Part shown: piece after piece, positions 7,802-15,266 of the stretch | Numbering within the stretch: position 1 is the first letter of the stretch | Layout of the letters: each line of letters begins with the position of its first letter | Assembly (NCBI GenBank): GCA_017456285.1 | Contig: JAFTJQ010000008.1 | Span: forward strand, 1 to 61,447 | Origin: Lentisphaeria bacterium | GTDB taxonomy: Bacteria > Verrucomicrobiota > Lentisphaeria > Victivallales > Victivallaceae | Direction: 5' to 3' | Length of the DNA stretch: 61,447 nt | The notes under the pieces: model-generated | Databases searched by the model: none | What the model saw: the letters and a program-made list of their open reading frames with translations, nothing else | Told to the model about the DNA's origin: nothing | Program-made: the position numbers and the translations under genes

Positions 7802-7822
7802 TAATATTATATTATAATATTA
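7802..7822. promoter_or_regulatory. Perfect 21-bp AT palindrome, candidate PerR/Fur operator
   Basis: Ten-base arms (TAATATTATA and TATAATATTA) around one central T form a perfect palindrome with the odd-centred symmetry typical of Fur/PerR boxes. It lies between acpS and perR, both read leftwards, and contains a TATAAT that could also be a minus-strand -10 box. The arms do not match the classic PerR half site, so the assignment is inference. Confidence 0.4.
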
Positions 7823-7930
7823 CCCATTAACAATAAAGACTATTTGCAAGCGAAATTGGTAATCAGTCTCATTTTTTAGAGAGTATAATAAGGACTGCCA
7901 AAATCAGGATAAATTCTATATTTTTTAATT

Positions 7931-8305
7931 TTATTCAATGATTGCCATGGCAATTGCATTTTTGCCCTCGTGGCTAATGGTAATATGCAGAAATTCGGCA
8001 TTAAGCGACTTAAAAGTTTCTGCGGCATTTCCGCTTAAAAAAGCCTGCGGTTTTCCAAAATCATCGTTAAGTATTTCAATCTCTGTGAAACTGCACTTCT
8101 CCCCGATTCCGCAACCTAATGCTTTAGATACCGCCTCTTTTGCCGCCCATCTTCCGGCATAAAAAGTGACAAAATCTTTGCGGGCAGAGGCGATTTGCTG
8201 TTCTTTTTCAGTAAAAACTCTTTTTACAAAACTCTCATTGAAACTTCCGATCGCCTTTTTGATTCTGGCGATTTCAGTAATATCTATACCCATTCCTTTA
8301 ATCAT
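7931..8305 (-). CDS. acpS: Holo-[acyl-carrier-protein] synthase
   Basis: A 124-residue phosphopantetheinyl transferase that moves the 4'-phosphopantetheine arm of coenzyme A onto acyl carrier protein, needed for fatty-acid synthesis. Family motifs are clear: GMGIDITEIARI at the N terminus (magnesium-binding aspartate) and FYAGRWAAKEAVSKALG in the middle (catalytic glutamate/lysine), then ISHEGKNAIAMAI at the C terminus. It overlaps the upstream membrane-anchored regulator by four bases. The likely substrate AcpP is encoded at 13549-13785 and the CoA enzyme CoaD at 10474. Confidence 0.95.
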   Translation of the reverse strand: MIKGMGIDITEIARIKKAIGSFNESFVKRVFTEKEQQIASARKDFVTFYAGRWAAKEAVSKALGCGIGEKCSFTEIEILNDDFGKPQAFLSGNAAETFKSLNAEFLHITISHEGKNAIAMAIIE

Positions 8306-9318
8306 GGAGCAACTTCCTTTGCATCGCTATTGACCTCGGTTGTTTCTGATGAGGTTTGTTTTTCTTGAGCGGTGGCTGACTTCATCTCTTCCAATTTTTC
8401 ACGCAAAGCGGCTTCAGATTTACGGCTTTCGGTCAATTCATTTTTGATTTTCTCAAGTTCGGCTTGATTTTTTCTCATATTCTCTAAAATTTCCAATTGT
8501 TTTGCCGCATACTCCTCACGTTTTTTGATAGCCTCTGCTTCGAGGTTTTTATTTTCGGCTTTAAGTTCCTCCAATAATTTTTTCAATTCAAGCCGCTGGG
8601 CGTCCAATTCTTTTTTGAGTTCGTCATTTTTGTTGTTCAAATTACTTACAATATTCTCCAAATCGGCAGAAGTTTTTTCCGACAAATCAGAAATTTGACG
8701 GTTATTTTCGATAAATTTATCCGTCAAATTTTTCTGCATAGCAGTGTAATCACGTTTTAGTTCCGCTTTTTGTGCGGCATTATCGCTCTGCACGCTGATT
8801 GCAAACATTTTTAACCCCAAAAAACCACCGGCTCCGAGCAGGACAAAAAGCAATATAAATAACATTGCCAGAAAAGCATTTGCCCGTCTGATGGCAGAAT
8901 TTCTACTCTTATTTACCTCTTCCATACGCAACAGCAATTCTTCAAATTGATTTTTAACCAAAATCGTCATTTCTTCGGAATTGACGGTTTGTGCAGGTAA
9001 TTCGCTTGAACTTGATGCTCCGTCATTTTGCTTGTTTTCGTCACTTTTATCCGTCAAATTTTCATCTTGAATTTCGCCGTGAATGCCGTATTTATCCTCC
9101 AGCAATTTATCAATATCGGGGAGTTGAATCCCATTGTTTCTAAAATTGGCAATATCTTTAAGTACGGCAAGCGAATTTGCGGAATATACCTTGCGTTTCC
9201 CCTTAAGTTCCGTATCCAAAAATCTGGCATATTTACTTAACCAGTCATTAATCGTCGTTCTCGGTAAGTTCAAGATAGCTGCTAATTCAGATACGCTGTA
9301 TGATTGTTTAGACTCCAT
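8302..9318 (-). CDS. MerR-type DNA-binding domain fused to membrane anchor and coiled coil
   Basis: A 338-residue protein with three parts. Residues 1-75 form a MerR-like winged helix (YSVSELAAILNLPRTTINDWLSKY, then KVYSANSLAVLKDIANFRN). Residues about 80-155 are polar linker. A single strong transmembrane segment (LAMLFILLFVLLGAGGFLGLK) lies near 165-187. The remaining 150 residues are a long charged coiled coil rich in Glu, Lys and Leu. The topology suggests cytoplasmic DNA binding with the coiled coil outside the membrane. Similar HTH-TM proteins act as membrane-bound regulators or chromosome tethers, but I know no characterised match. It lies between ribF (12 bases upstream) and acpS (4-base overlap). 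Confidence 0.7.
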   Translation of the reverse strand: MESKQSYSVSELAAILNLPRTTINDWLSKYARFLDTELKGKRKVYSANSLAVLKDIANFRNNGIQLPDIDKLLEDKYGIHGEIQDENLTDKSDENKQNDGASSSSELPAQTVNSEEMTILVKNQFEELLLRMEEVNKSRNSAIRRANAFLAMLFILLFVLLGAGGFLGLKMFAISVQSDNAAQKAELKRDYTAMQKNLTDKFIENNRQISDLSEKTSADLENIVSNLNNKNDELKKELDAQRLELKKLLEELKAENKNLEAEAIKKREEYAAKQLEILENMRKNQAELEKIKNELTESRKSEAALREKLEEMKSATAQEKQTSSETTEVNSDAKEVAP

Positions 9319-9330
9319 AAAAATTCCTTT

Positions 9331-10281
9331 CTACTTATTTAATACATTTTTAATTTGCGTAATATCGGCGGCGATCTGCCGTCTTAATTCATCGGCGGAG
9401 TTAAAAGATTTCTCACTTCGAATATGCTTGACAATTTCTATTTCCAGATACTCTCCGTAAATATTACCGTCAAAGGACAGTAAATGCACCTCAATTCTCC
9501 GCTCGTTTTTTTGATAATTAAAGGTCGGGGCAAAACCGATATTTACTGCGGCTTGATAAACTTCATCCCCCAGATAAGCCCAAGCCGCATAGACCCCGTC
9601 AGGGAAAAGAATACCATTCTCAATTTTTAAGTTTGCAGTTGGTTTTTCGAGTTTGGTTGAGGCGATATTGTAGCCTTTCTCCACGATCCCACGCAAGCGG
9701 TAATTTCTCCCCAAAAGCCGATTTGCTTTTTCAAAAAGCCCTGAACTCAAAGCGATTCTGATATTGCTCGAACTTGCAACTTCATTATCGATAATTAAAT
9801 TATCTACCCCTGAAAAAAGCAGATTTTTTACCCGACAAAATTCAGCAAGCAAGTGATAATCACCCTTGCCCCCTGCTCCGAAACGCCAATTTTTGCCGAC
9901 GCAAATCCCGCCTAAAGTATCATGACTCTCTGCAACAAGAATATTGAGAAATTCCTCTGCACTCAAAGCGGCAAACTCACGAGTAAAATTGACGGTAATT
10001 ACCTCATCAGCCCCCGCAAGTTTAAGAAATTTCTCCCGTGTCTCAAGCCCGATAAGCAACTGCGGTTTTTTCGCCTCTGCCAGCAGACTTCGAGGGTGTG
10101 GAGAAAAAGTGACGGCAACATTTACTCCATTTGACGGAGCAGAGATTTTTCGCAACTCCTCAAATACCCTTTTATGCCCCAAATGAACTCCGTCAAAAAC
10201 TCCGATGCCGAGAAAAATTTTTCTCTCCCCGTATTTCTGATTTAATTCTGCAATTGTCTTATTCCAAAAATTCCGAAACAA
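9331..10281 (-). CDS. ribF: Bifunctional riboflavin kinase / FAD synthetase
   Basis: A 316-residue enzyme converting riboflavin to FMN and then FAD. Residues 1-185 are the nucleotidyltransferase domain with GVFDGVHLGHKRVF (the HxGH-like motif). Residues about 190-316 are the flavokinase barrel with KPTANL and FPDGVYAAW. The start is a TTG about six bases after GAGGT; no better in-frame ATG is upstream. The flavin product would serve the flavodiiron protein encoded nearby. It heads the group ribF, MerR-like protein, acpS and is divergent from coaD. Confidence 0.92.
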   Translation of the reverse strand: MFRNFWNKTIAELNQKYGERKIFLGIGVFDGVHLGHKRVFEELRKISAPSNGVNVAVTFSPHPRSLLAEAKKPQLLIGLETREKFLKLAGADEVITVNFTREFAALSAEEFLNILVAESHDTLGGICVGKNWRFGAGGKGDYHLLAEFCRVKNLLFSGVDNLIIDNEVASSSNIRIALSSGLFEKANRLLGRNYRLRGIVEKGYNIASTKLEKPTANLKIENGILFPDGVYAAWAYLGDEVYQAAVNIGFAPTFNYQKNERRIEVHLLSFDGNIYGEYLEIEIVKHIRSEKSFNSADELRRQIAADITQIKNVLNK

Positions 10282-10309
10282 AATATTACCTCAATATTGC
10301 AATTCTAAT

Positions 10310-10337
10310 TTGACTTATTCTTTTTATACAGTATATT
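10310..10337 (+). promoter_or_regulatory. Predicted promoter of coaD
   Basis: TTGACT (10310-10315), 16-bp spacer, TATATT (10332-10337). This is the best -35 box in the window and lies about 136 bases before the coaD start. Confidence 0.65.
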
Positions 10338-10343
10338 AATAAT

Positions 10344-10366
10344 TGAAATATTCAAGTGATATTTCA
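10344..10366. promoter_or_regulatory. Inverted repeat at the predicted coaD transcription start
   Basis: TGAAATAT (10344-10351) and ATATTTCA (10359-10366) form a perfect 8-bp dyad with a 7-base spacer, just downstream of the -10 box. It could be an operator or a 5' RNA stem; which regulator uses it is unknown. Confidence 0.35.
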
Positions 10367-10473
10367 CGCAAACCGTCAATTTTTTGCAAAAAAACGACAA
10401 TTTTATACAGAAAAATTGAAAATGACGGAAAAGTGACGGAAGTTTTTTAAGAAAATGACGAAAAGGTGTTCAG

Positions 10474-10959
10474 ATGAAAAAAGTTTTATATCCCGGCAGT
10501 TTTGACCCGTTTACAATCGGACATTTCGATTTGGTGGAGCGGGCAAGCAAGTTATTTGATGAAGTTATTATCGGTGTGGCAATCAATCCCGGCAAAAATC
10601 CGATGTTTACTTTGACCGAGCGAGAGAATTTAATCCGTGAGTGCTGCAAAGAGATTCCGAATGTCAAAGTCGTTTCATTTGAGGGACTTTTGATTGATGC
10701 AATTACTGCTTTCAAAGCCGATGCGGTTTTAAGAGGCTTACGGGCTTTCTCCGATTTTGAGTATGAACTCCAGATGGCGTTGATGAATCGAAGCATGCTG
10801 GCAAGTTGCGAAACAATTTTTATGATGCCTAATGCCAATACCTCATTTATCAGCTCCCACATGGTCAAAGAGATTGCCAACTTGAACGGAAGTTTTGAGC
10901 AGTATGTACCGCAAATTGTTGCAGAAGCAATGAGGAAAAAATTGAACGGAGCAAACTAA
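10474..10959 (+). CDS. coaD: Phosphopantetheine adenylyltransferase
   Basis: A 161-residue enzyme catalysing the fourth step of coenzyme A synthesis, transferring AMP from ATP to 4'-phosphopantetheine. The N terminus carries YPGSFDPFTIGHFDLVERA with the TxGH nucleotidyltransferase motif. RGLRAFSDFEYELQMA and FISSHMVKEIA are the conserved substrate-binding and C-terminal helices. The length is typical. The stop overlaps the start of the DUF177 gene by one base (TAATG), so the two are coupled. Confidence 0.95.
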   Translation: MKKVLYPGSFDPFTIGHFDLVERASKLFDEVIIGVAINPGKNPMFTLTERENLIRECCKEIPNVKVVSFEGLLIDAITAFKADAVLRGLRAFSDFEYELQMALMNRSMLASCETIFMMPNANTSFISSHMVKEIANLNGSFEQYVPQIVAEAMRKKLNGAN

Positions 10960-11444
10960 TGTCAACTAAAAATAGAGTAATTATCCACATTTCACAACTT
11001 GAGAAAGCACATGTGCTTGATTTTGAAGGAGTTTTGAATGCTGAAATTTTTGAAATCGAGGATAGCGAATTTTTGAAAATGCACGATGATTTGCACTATA
11101 AATTTCAATGCCGATACCACGTCGGCGGAATTGAATTAAACGGCAAAGTGTGGACTATGGTGCAATCAAAGTGCGGCAGATGTTTGAAAGAAGTTCAGGA
11201 AAAAGTTGAAGCCGAATTGAAGTTGTTTTTTGATGAAATCAAAGGAATTGAGGATTTGGATGTTACCGAAGAACTGCGGGAGGAGTTAATTCTGGAGATC
11301 CCGATGAATTTTATTTGCAGTGAAGAGTGTTTGGGGTTATGCCCAAGTTGCGGAATTAATCTCAATGAGAAAAAATGTTCCTGCAATCAGGTGGAGCAAA
11401 AAGAACCGTCCGTATGGGATGCACTTGATGATCTGTCGCTGTAA
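10959..11444 (+). CDS. DUF177 / YceD family protein
   Basis: A 161-residue protein of the DUF177 (YceD) family. It has a central CGRCLKEV segment and a C-terminal cysteine cluster (CSEECLGLCPSCGINLNEKKCSC) that looks zinc-binding. From family knowledge DUF177 usually lies directly before rpmF (ribosomal protein L32) and is linked to 23S rRNA accumulation in plants and bacteria. Here no rpmF follows: the gene ends at a terminator. It is translationally coupled to coaD. Confidence 0.8.
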   Translation: MSTKNRVIIHISQLEKAHVLDFEGVLNAEIFEIEDSEFLKMHDDLHYKFQCRYHVGGIELNGKVWTMVQSKCGRCLKEVQEKVEAELKLFFDEIKGIEDLDVTEELREELILEIPMNFICSEECLGLCPSCGINLNEKKCSCNQVEQKEPSVWDALDDLSL

Positions 11445-11492
11445 CAAGTTTACGGGTAATGACTTACCGAAATTAGTGCCATATTTATAAAA

Positions 11493-11527
11493 AGAGTAAT
11501 CAATCGCGATTACTCTTTATTTTTTTA
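11493..11527 (+). terminator. Intrinsic terminator after coaD-DUF177
   Basis: AGAGTAATC (11493-11501) pairs with GATTACTCT (11508-11516), followed by a T-rich run to 11527. Confidence 0.85.
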
Positions 11528-11637
11528 CCTTGAATTGACAAATAAAATTTTCCGATTATAGTTAAGGTAGTTCCCAAAAAAATAACAAGCCGGTGCAGAA
11601 AAAAATTTTGCTCCGTACAAACGAAGAGGAGGTTTTT

Positions 11638-12021
11638 ATGGGTACTTTATCAATTATCATCGGAATGATCGTCTTTTTGACCGCATTGTTCCCCTATCTC
11701 GGGTACATGATCATCATTCCTGCCGCCGTCGGGCTGATTGTCGGAATCTGCAAACTCTGCCGAGATGACTTCTGCATGATGGCATTAAGCGGTGTCGTGC
11801 TTAATTCTTTGGCGTTAATACTGGCACTTTTCTGGACGGGGATACTCTCATTTGTCTCGGTGAATGTGCTTGATGATGTCATTATGAAGCAGCCGGTAAA
11901 GGAAAATATCAAAATAATTTATCCGATGCGAATTATGGATAATCATCAGGGTATCCCTGCTGTTTCCGACACGCAGGAGCCGGAAAAAACACCGCCGCCG
12001 AAAGCACAAACAACTAACTAA
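11638..12021 (+). CDS. Small integral membrane protein, unknown function
   Basis: A 127-residue protein with about three hydrophobic segments: residues 3-20 (LSIIIGMIVFLTALFPYLGY), about 24-38 (IIPAAVGLIVGIC) and 45-75 (MMALSGVVLNSLALILALFWTGILSFVSV). The C-terminal tail of about 45 residues is polar and proline-rich. The ATG at 11638 is preceded by GAGGAGG with five bases between; an upstream in-frame start would place the ribosome site inside the gene. It stands alone between two terminators. I do not recognise the family; it could belong to the DUF4190-like small membrane proteins, but this is a guess. Confidence 0.65.
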   Translation: MGTLSIIIGMIVFLTALFPYLGYMIIIPAAVGLIVGICKLCRDDFCMMALSGVVLNSLALILALFWTGILSFVSVNVLDDVIMKQPVKENIKIIYPMRIMDNHQGIPAVSDTQEPEKTPPPKAQTTN

Positions 12022-12043
12022 TTCTTTCTTTTTTCTTTGTTCC

Positions 12044-12090
12044 GACCGCTCTGCTGAAATTAAAGTTTCGGCAGGGCGGTCACTTTTTTT
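12044..12090 (+). terminator. Strong intrinsic terminator
   Basis: GACCGC (12044-12049) pairs with GCGGTC (12076-12081), with a further CTGC/GCAG and GAAA/TTTC extension toward the loop, followed by a T run from 12084. Confidence 0.9.
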
Positions 12091-12153
12091 AGTTAAGCGA
12101 TTGATTTTTGCCGAATCGGTGCTATTTTAATTAATAAAGAGGAGTTGACTTCG

Positions 12154-13383
12154 ATGAAAACAAAAATTTTGCTATTTTTTTCACTTGCAATGGCGGTGGT
12201 GCTTTGCGGCTGCAAATTCCATACCGAAAACGGGGCAAAGGAGAATTATTACTTTGTTAATAGTTTCTGGGGGGATGATTATTTTTATTTCGTGCCGTTT
12301 TTCGGTTATCAGGATACGCAGAACAGTGATTTTTTGAATATATTACTCTTTTTTAACTATCATCAATCGCAAAAAAATTCACAACTCTTTGAGAATAACA
12401 ACTTTACTTCGCTCTATTGTCTGCTTTACTACCAAAGCTCCGAGGAGAAATTTCAATTCAACAACCCCTATCGATTAAATCCGGAGTTGATCAAAAAGGC
12501 GAGATTCCTTTTTAATATTCTGTCTGAAGCAATCAAAAAAGGTGACAGCGTAACAATTCAGCGAAGTGCATTTGAGTTGAACTTGATTCTTAAGGCTTTG
12601 GGAATTAATGATTTATCAAGTCCGACTAACATTATGATGCTTGATAACTTCAAAAATCAATTTGAGCATAAATTAGGGAGCAAGGCGGTAAAACGCAAAA
12701 ATATCTTTTTCCCGTTATATTACTACTCTGACAGTGATCGGGAGAATTTTTTCAGCATTCTCTACCCTTTGAGTGAATTCAAAAACTTCCGCAATCCTAA
12801 TTTAACTATCCCCGATGTCCCCAATAAAATCAGTCCATACGGCGGAAAAAAGGCGGTAATTGAATATGATTCAGACCAAATTTTAATTGTTTATATTCAA
12901 GAAAAACTTGTCTATCGCAAGTGGAAGTCATTGCAGAACAAAGAGTTAATCAGTGATTTAATGAAAAATCTCGTTATCTATCAAAATATGCTGTACCGTC
13001 AGGAATTGACCCAAAATCAACTTTTTAATAAAAATCAAGGCAATGGGAATTTTGCCATGCAGAAGTCATTGGCAGAACGTAAATTAAAGGAATTTGATGC
13101 AGATGCGGAATTTCCGCTTAACAGCAAGGATTGCACTCGTTTATTAGAGAAAATTATTGCAGAAAACAGTGTGGATATTACAGAAAAAAGTTACCACCTT
13201 TTTCCGCTCTTTTCGTACAGCGGCAGTGAAGAAAAGTTCGATTTGGAGTTATTGCTTTTTTTCCGTTATCGTGAAGAAGCAAACTCCGAAGAGTGGTCTT
13301 TCCTCAAGCGGATTTTTAATTTGAAAATCACGCCGCAGGGCAAATCAGGGTATCTCTTTTTTATCCCATTCGGCGAAAAATAG
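12154..13383 (+). CDS. Lipoprotein with repeated aromatic FPLFxYS motif, unknown function
   Basis: A 409-residue predicted lipoprotein. The N terminus (MKTKILLFFSLAMAVVLCGC) is a lipoprotein signal with cysteine at about 20. At least four degenerate repeats follow, each an aromatic-rich strand of the form FxPLFxYSxSEEKF followed by a hydrophobic LLLFFxYR strand. They occur near residues 45-70 (VPFFGYQDTQNSDF), 85-110, 185-205 (FFPLYYYSDSDRENF) and 350-375 (LFPLFSYSGSEEKF), with FFIPFG at the end. This looks like a beta-rich outer-membrane-associated protein. The ATG at 12154 has GAGGAG nine bases upstream; a TTG nine bases earlier touches that site and is less likely. Family not recognised. 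Confidence 0.7.
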   Translation: MKTKILLFFSLAMAVVLCGCKFHTENGAKENYYFVNSFWGDDYFYFVPFFGYQDTQNSDFLNILLFFNYHQSQKNSQLFENNNFTSLYCLLYYQSSEEKFQFNNPYRLNPELIKKARFLFNILSEAIKKGDSVTIQRSAFELNLILKALGINDLSSPTNIMMLDNFKNQFEHKLGSKAVKRKNIFFPLYYYSDSDRENFFSILYPLSEFKNFRNPNLTIPDVPNKISPYGGKKAVIEYDSDQILIVYIQEKLVYRKWKSLQNKELISDLMKNLVIYQNMLYRQELTQNQLFNKNQGNGNFAMQKSLAERKLKEFDADAEFPLNSKDCTRLLEKIIAENSVDITEKSYHLFPLFSYSGSEEKFDLELLLFFRYREEANSEEWSFLKRIFNLKITPQGKSGYLFFIPFGEK

Positions 13384-13445
13384 TGGAAAAATTATTATTT
13401 TTTGAATAAAATCTGAAAAAAATAAGTTTTTTTTTGCTTTTTTAT

Positions 13446-13473
13446 TTGATTATTGTCAAAAAGTTGCTATATT
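13446..13473 (+). promoter_or_regulatory. Predicted promoter of acpP
   Basis: TTGATT (13446-13451), 16 bp, TATATT (13468-13473), about 76 bases before the acpP start. Confidence 0.65.
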
Positions 13474-13548
13474 TATAGTAGGTCTTTTTAAGAATAGTTG
13501 CTCAGGAATGAGTGAAATATTAACAAAACAAAAAAAAGGGGATTTAAA

Positions 13549-13785
13549 ATGTCTTCTGTTGCAGAAAAAGTAAAAAAAATCGTTGTCGAGCAGTTGGGTG
13601 TTTCTGAAGATCAGGTAACTCCGGAAGCTAAATTCATCGAAGATCTCGGTGCAGACTCTTTGGATCAGGTCGAATTGGTTATGGCTTTGGAAGAAGAATT
13701 CGGAGCAGAAATTCCGGACGAAGCTGCTGAAAAGTTGACCACTGTCGGCGATGCTATCGCTTTCATCGAAGAAAACAATGCATAA
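13549..13785 (+). CDS. acpP: Acyl carrier protein
   Basis: A 78-residue acidic carrier protein of fatty-acid synthesis. The phosphopantetheine attachment serine lies in the invariant [20 protein letters not shown] segment (the serine of DSL, residue 37). Helices flank it as expected, with [15 protein letters not shown] after. It is monocistronic with its own promoter and terminator and separated from any fab genes, suiting an abundant protein. AcpS encoded at 7931-8305 would load it. Confidence 0.97.
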   Translation: MSSVAEKVKKIVVEQLGVSEDQVTPEAKFIEDLGADSLDQVELVMALEEEFGAEIPDEAAEKLTTVGDAIAFIEENNA

Positions 13786-13805
13786 TTGATTTTTCGGTAA
13801 GAAAA

Positions 13806-13837
13806 AAGACTGTTGCGAAAGCGGCAGTCTTTTTTTA
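13806..13837 (+). terminator. Intrinsic terminator after acpP
   Basis: An 11-position stem (13806-13816 with 13821-13831, two G-U pairs) with a GAAA tetraloop, followed by a T run to 13837. Confidence 0.9.
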
Positions 13838-13849
13838 TTTTCCGGAATT

Positions 13850-13925
13850 GGCGGCATAGAGGCATAGACACATGGATACATAGCGAAATGAGGTGTCGCT
13901 CTTTCGACCTTTCAACGGCAACTCC
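13850..13925 (+). repeat. Fragment of the dispersed repeat family
   Basis: The stretch contains AGGTGTCGCTCTTTCG (13891-13906) and CAACGGCAAC, both found in the repeat copies at 502-930 and 60619-61447, and a run of GGCATAGA units at 13851-13864. It appears to be a small degraded piece between acpP and the prenyl synthase. Confidence 0.4.
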
Positions 13926-13964
13926 ATGAATCCAACTCTTTACAAAAATGGCTCAATATCTCGA

Positions 13965-15038
13965 TTACTTATTTCGATTGACCAGATACTCAAGCAATTC
14001 ATGCAGAATATCATTGTAATTATTTTCAGGCAACTCATTCAGATACTCTTTGGCTCTTTGAAGATAATATTGAACTTCATTATTGACAAACTCATAAGCG
14101 TCTGAACTAATCATAATTCGCTTAACTTCTTCAATTTGAGAAAGTTGCAAATCTTTTTCGCCGATACAGCCTAAAATAAATGCTTTTTCTTCGCAACTTG
14201 CTGATTGCAAAGTTTTTAGGAGTAAAATTGTCGGCTTGCCCTCTCTTAAATCCGAACCGATATTTTTTCCGAATTTATTGACATCGCCGAAAATTCCCAG
14301 CAAATCGTCCTGCAACTGAAATGCCCGTCCGAGTGCTTGGGCAAAATCACTCAAAAGTTGAATCCTGAAATCATCGAAAGTGCCGAGTGCCAAAGCTCCG
14401 CCGATTTCACAACTGCATTGAAAAAGTGCAGAAGTTTTGCCATCAATCATTTTCATTACTTCCGCAGGTGTGATATTTTCCAATTTTTTCACTGCCAATT
14501 CGACATCAACTGCTTCACCTGAAATTAATTTAATAGCACCGAATTGCTGAATTTTGCGGATTATATCCAGAGTTAAATCGGCGGAAATTTTTGATTTCTG
14601 CTGACCTTTGATAATCAAATTGTATGCCCAGTTTATTTGCAAATCTCCGCATAAAATCGCCATATTTTCGCCGTATTTGAATGCGTCGGCTTTTGACAAA
14701 TCAAACTTGGTTGCCGCCACTTCTGCCAAACGGCAATGGGCAGTCGGCTGATTTCTGCGGAAAGTATCGCAGTCAATAATATCATCATGCACCAGCGTCC
14801 AATTGTGCCAAATTTCCACCGCAGTTGCAAATTCGAGAAATTTTTCCGGCTTGCCGCCCAAAATTCCGCAGGATGCCGCCAAAAGAGCAGGACGTAACTT
14901 TTTACCGCCTGCAAGCGGATAACGCTTAACTTCTTCTCGCAAATAATCCGGCATGACCTCGACTGCGAAGTTGTCACTTTGCAAAATATTATTAATTTTG
15001 TGTGATATTCCGTCTAAAAATTCAATACATTTTTTCAC
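13965..15038 (-). CDS. ispA: Polyprenyl (farnesyl/geranylgeranyl-type) diphosphate synthase
   Basis: A 357-residue trans-prenyltransferase building isoprenoid diphosphates from IPP and allylic primers. The first aspartate-rich motif is D85-D-I-I-D89 (VHDDIID) and the second is LQDDLLGIFGD near 242. GGKKLRP near 44-50 binds IPP. The residue five before the first motif is Trp, a bulky side chain that in this family tends to limit products to short chains (C15-C20). The exact product is inference, and an ispB-like role cannot be excluded. It is divergent from the phosphofructokinase with an overlapping promoter region. Confidence 0.85.
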   Translation of the reverse strand: MKKCIEFLDGISHKINNILQSDNFAVEVMPDYLREEVKRYPLAGGKKLRPALLAASCGILGGKPEKFLEFATAVEIWHNWTLVHDDIIDCDTFRRNQPTAHCRLAEVAATKFDLSKADAFKYGENMAILCGDLQINWAYNLIIKGQQKSKISADLTLDIIRKIQQFGAIKLISGEAVDVELAVKKLENITPAEVMKMIDGKTSALFQCSCEIGGALALGTFDDFRIQLLSDFAQALGRAFQLQDDLLGIFGDVNKFGKNIGSDLREGKPTILLLKTLQSASCEEKAFILGCIGEKDLQLSQIEEVKRIMISSDAYEFVNNEVQYYLQRAKEYLNELPENNYNDILHELLEYLVNRNK

Positions 15039-15079
15039 TTTAATCCCCTTGTTACTGAATTTTGATTTATTTTGTTATA

Positions 15080-15107
15080 AAAATACAGCATTTTTCAAAA
15101 AAATCAA
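15080..15107 (-). promoter_or_regulatory. Predicted promoter of the prenyl synthase
   Basis: Minus strand TTGATT (15102-15107), 16 bp, TATTTT (15080-15085), about 42 bases upstream of the start. It is back-to-back with the promoter at 15109-15136. Confidence 0.55.
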
Positions 15108-15108
15108 C

Positions 15109-15136
15109 TGGTTTTTTATTTTTTTTATGCTATATT
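15109..15136 (+). promoter_or_regulatory. Predicted promoter of phosphofructokinase
   Basis: TGGTTT (15109-15114), 16 bp, TATATT (15131-15136). The -35 is poor but the -10 is the consensus seen elsewhere in the window. Confidence 0.45.
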
Positions 15137-15266
15137 ATCTGAAGAAATATGTATTTAGTAAAAATCTTTGGATGTGGGGAAATTTTTTCAAGATTTTATT
15201 GGGGGATAGGGAGTACAAAAAATCTCCTGCAAAATTATTTTAGATTCTTTTATTGAGGGAGTAAAA

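Noticed and set aside
13456-13881. A 141-residue minus-strand frame opposite acpP
   Set aside because: It is a shadow of acpP, its terminator and its leader.
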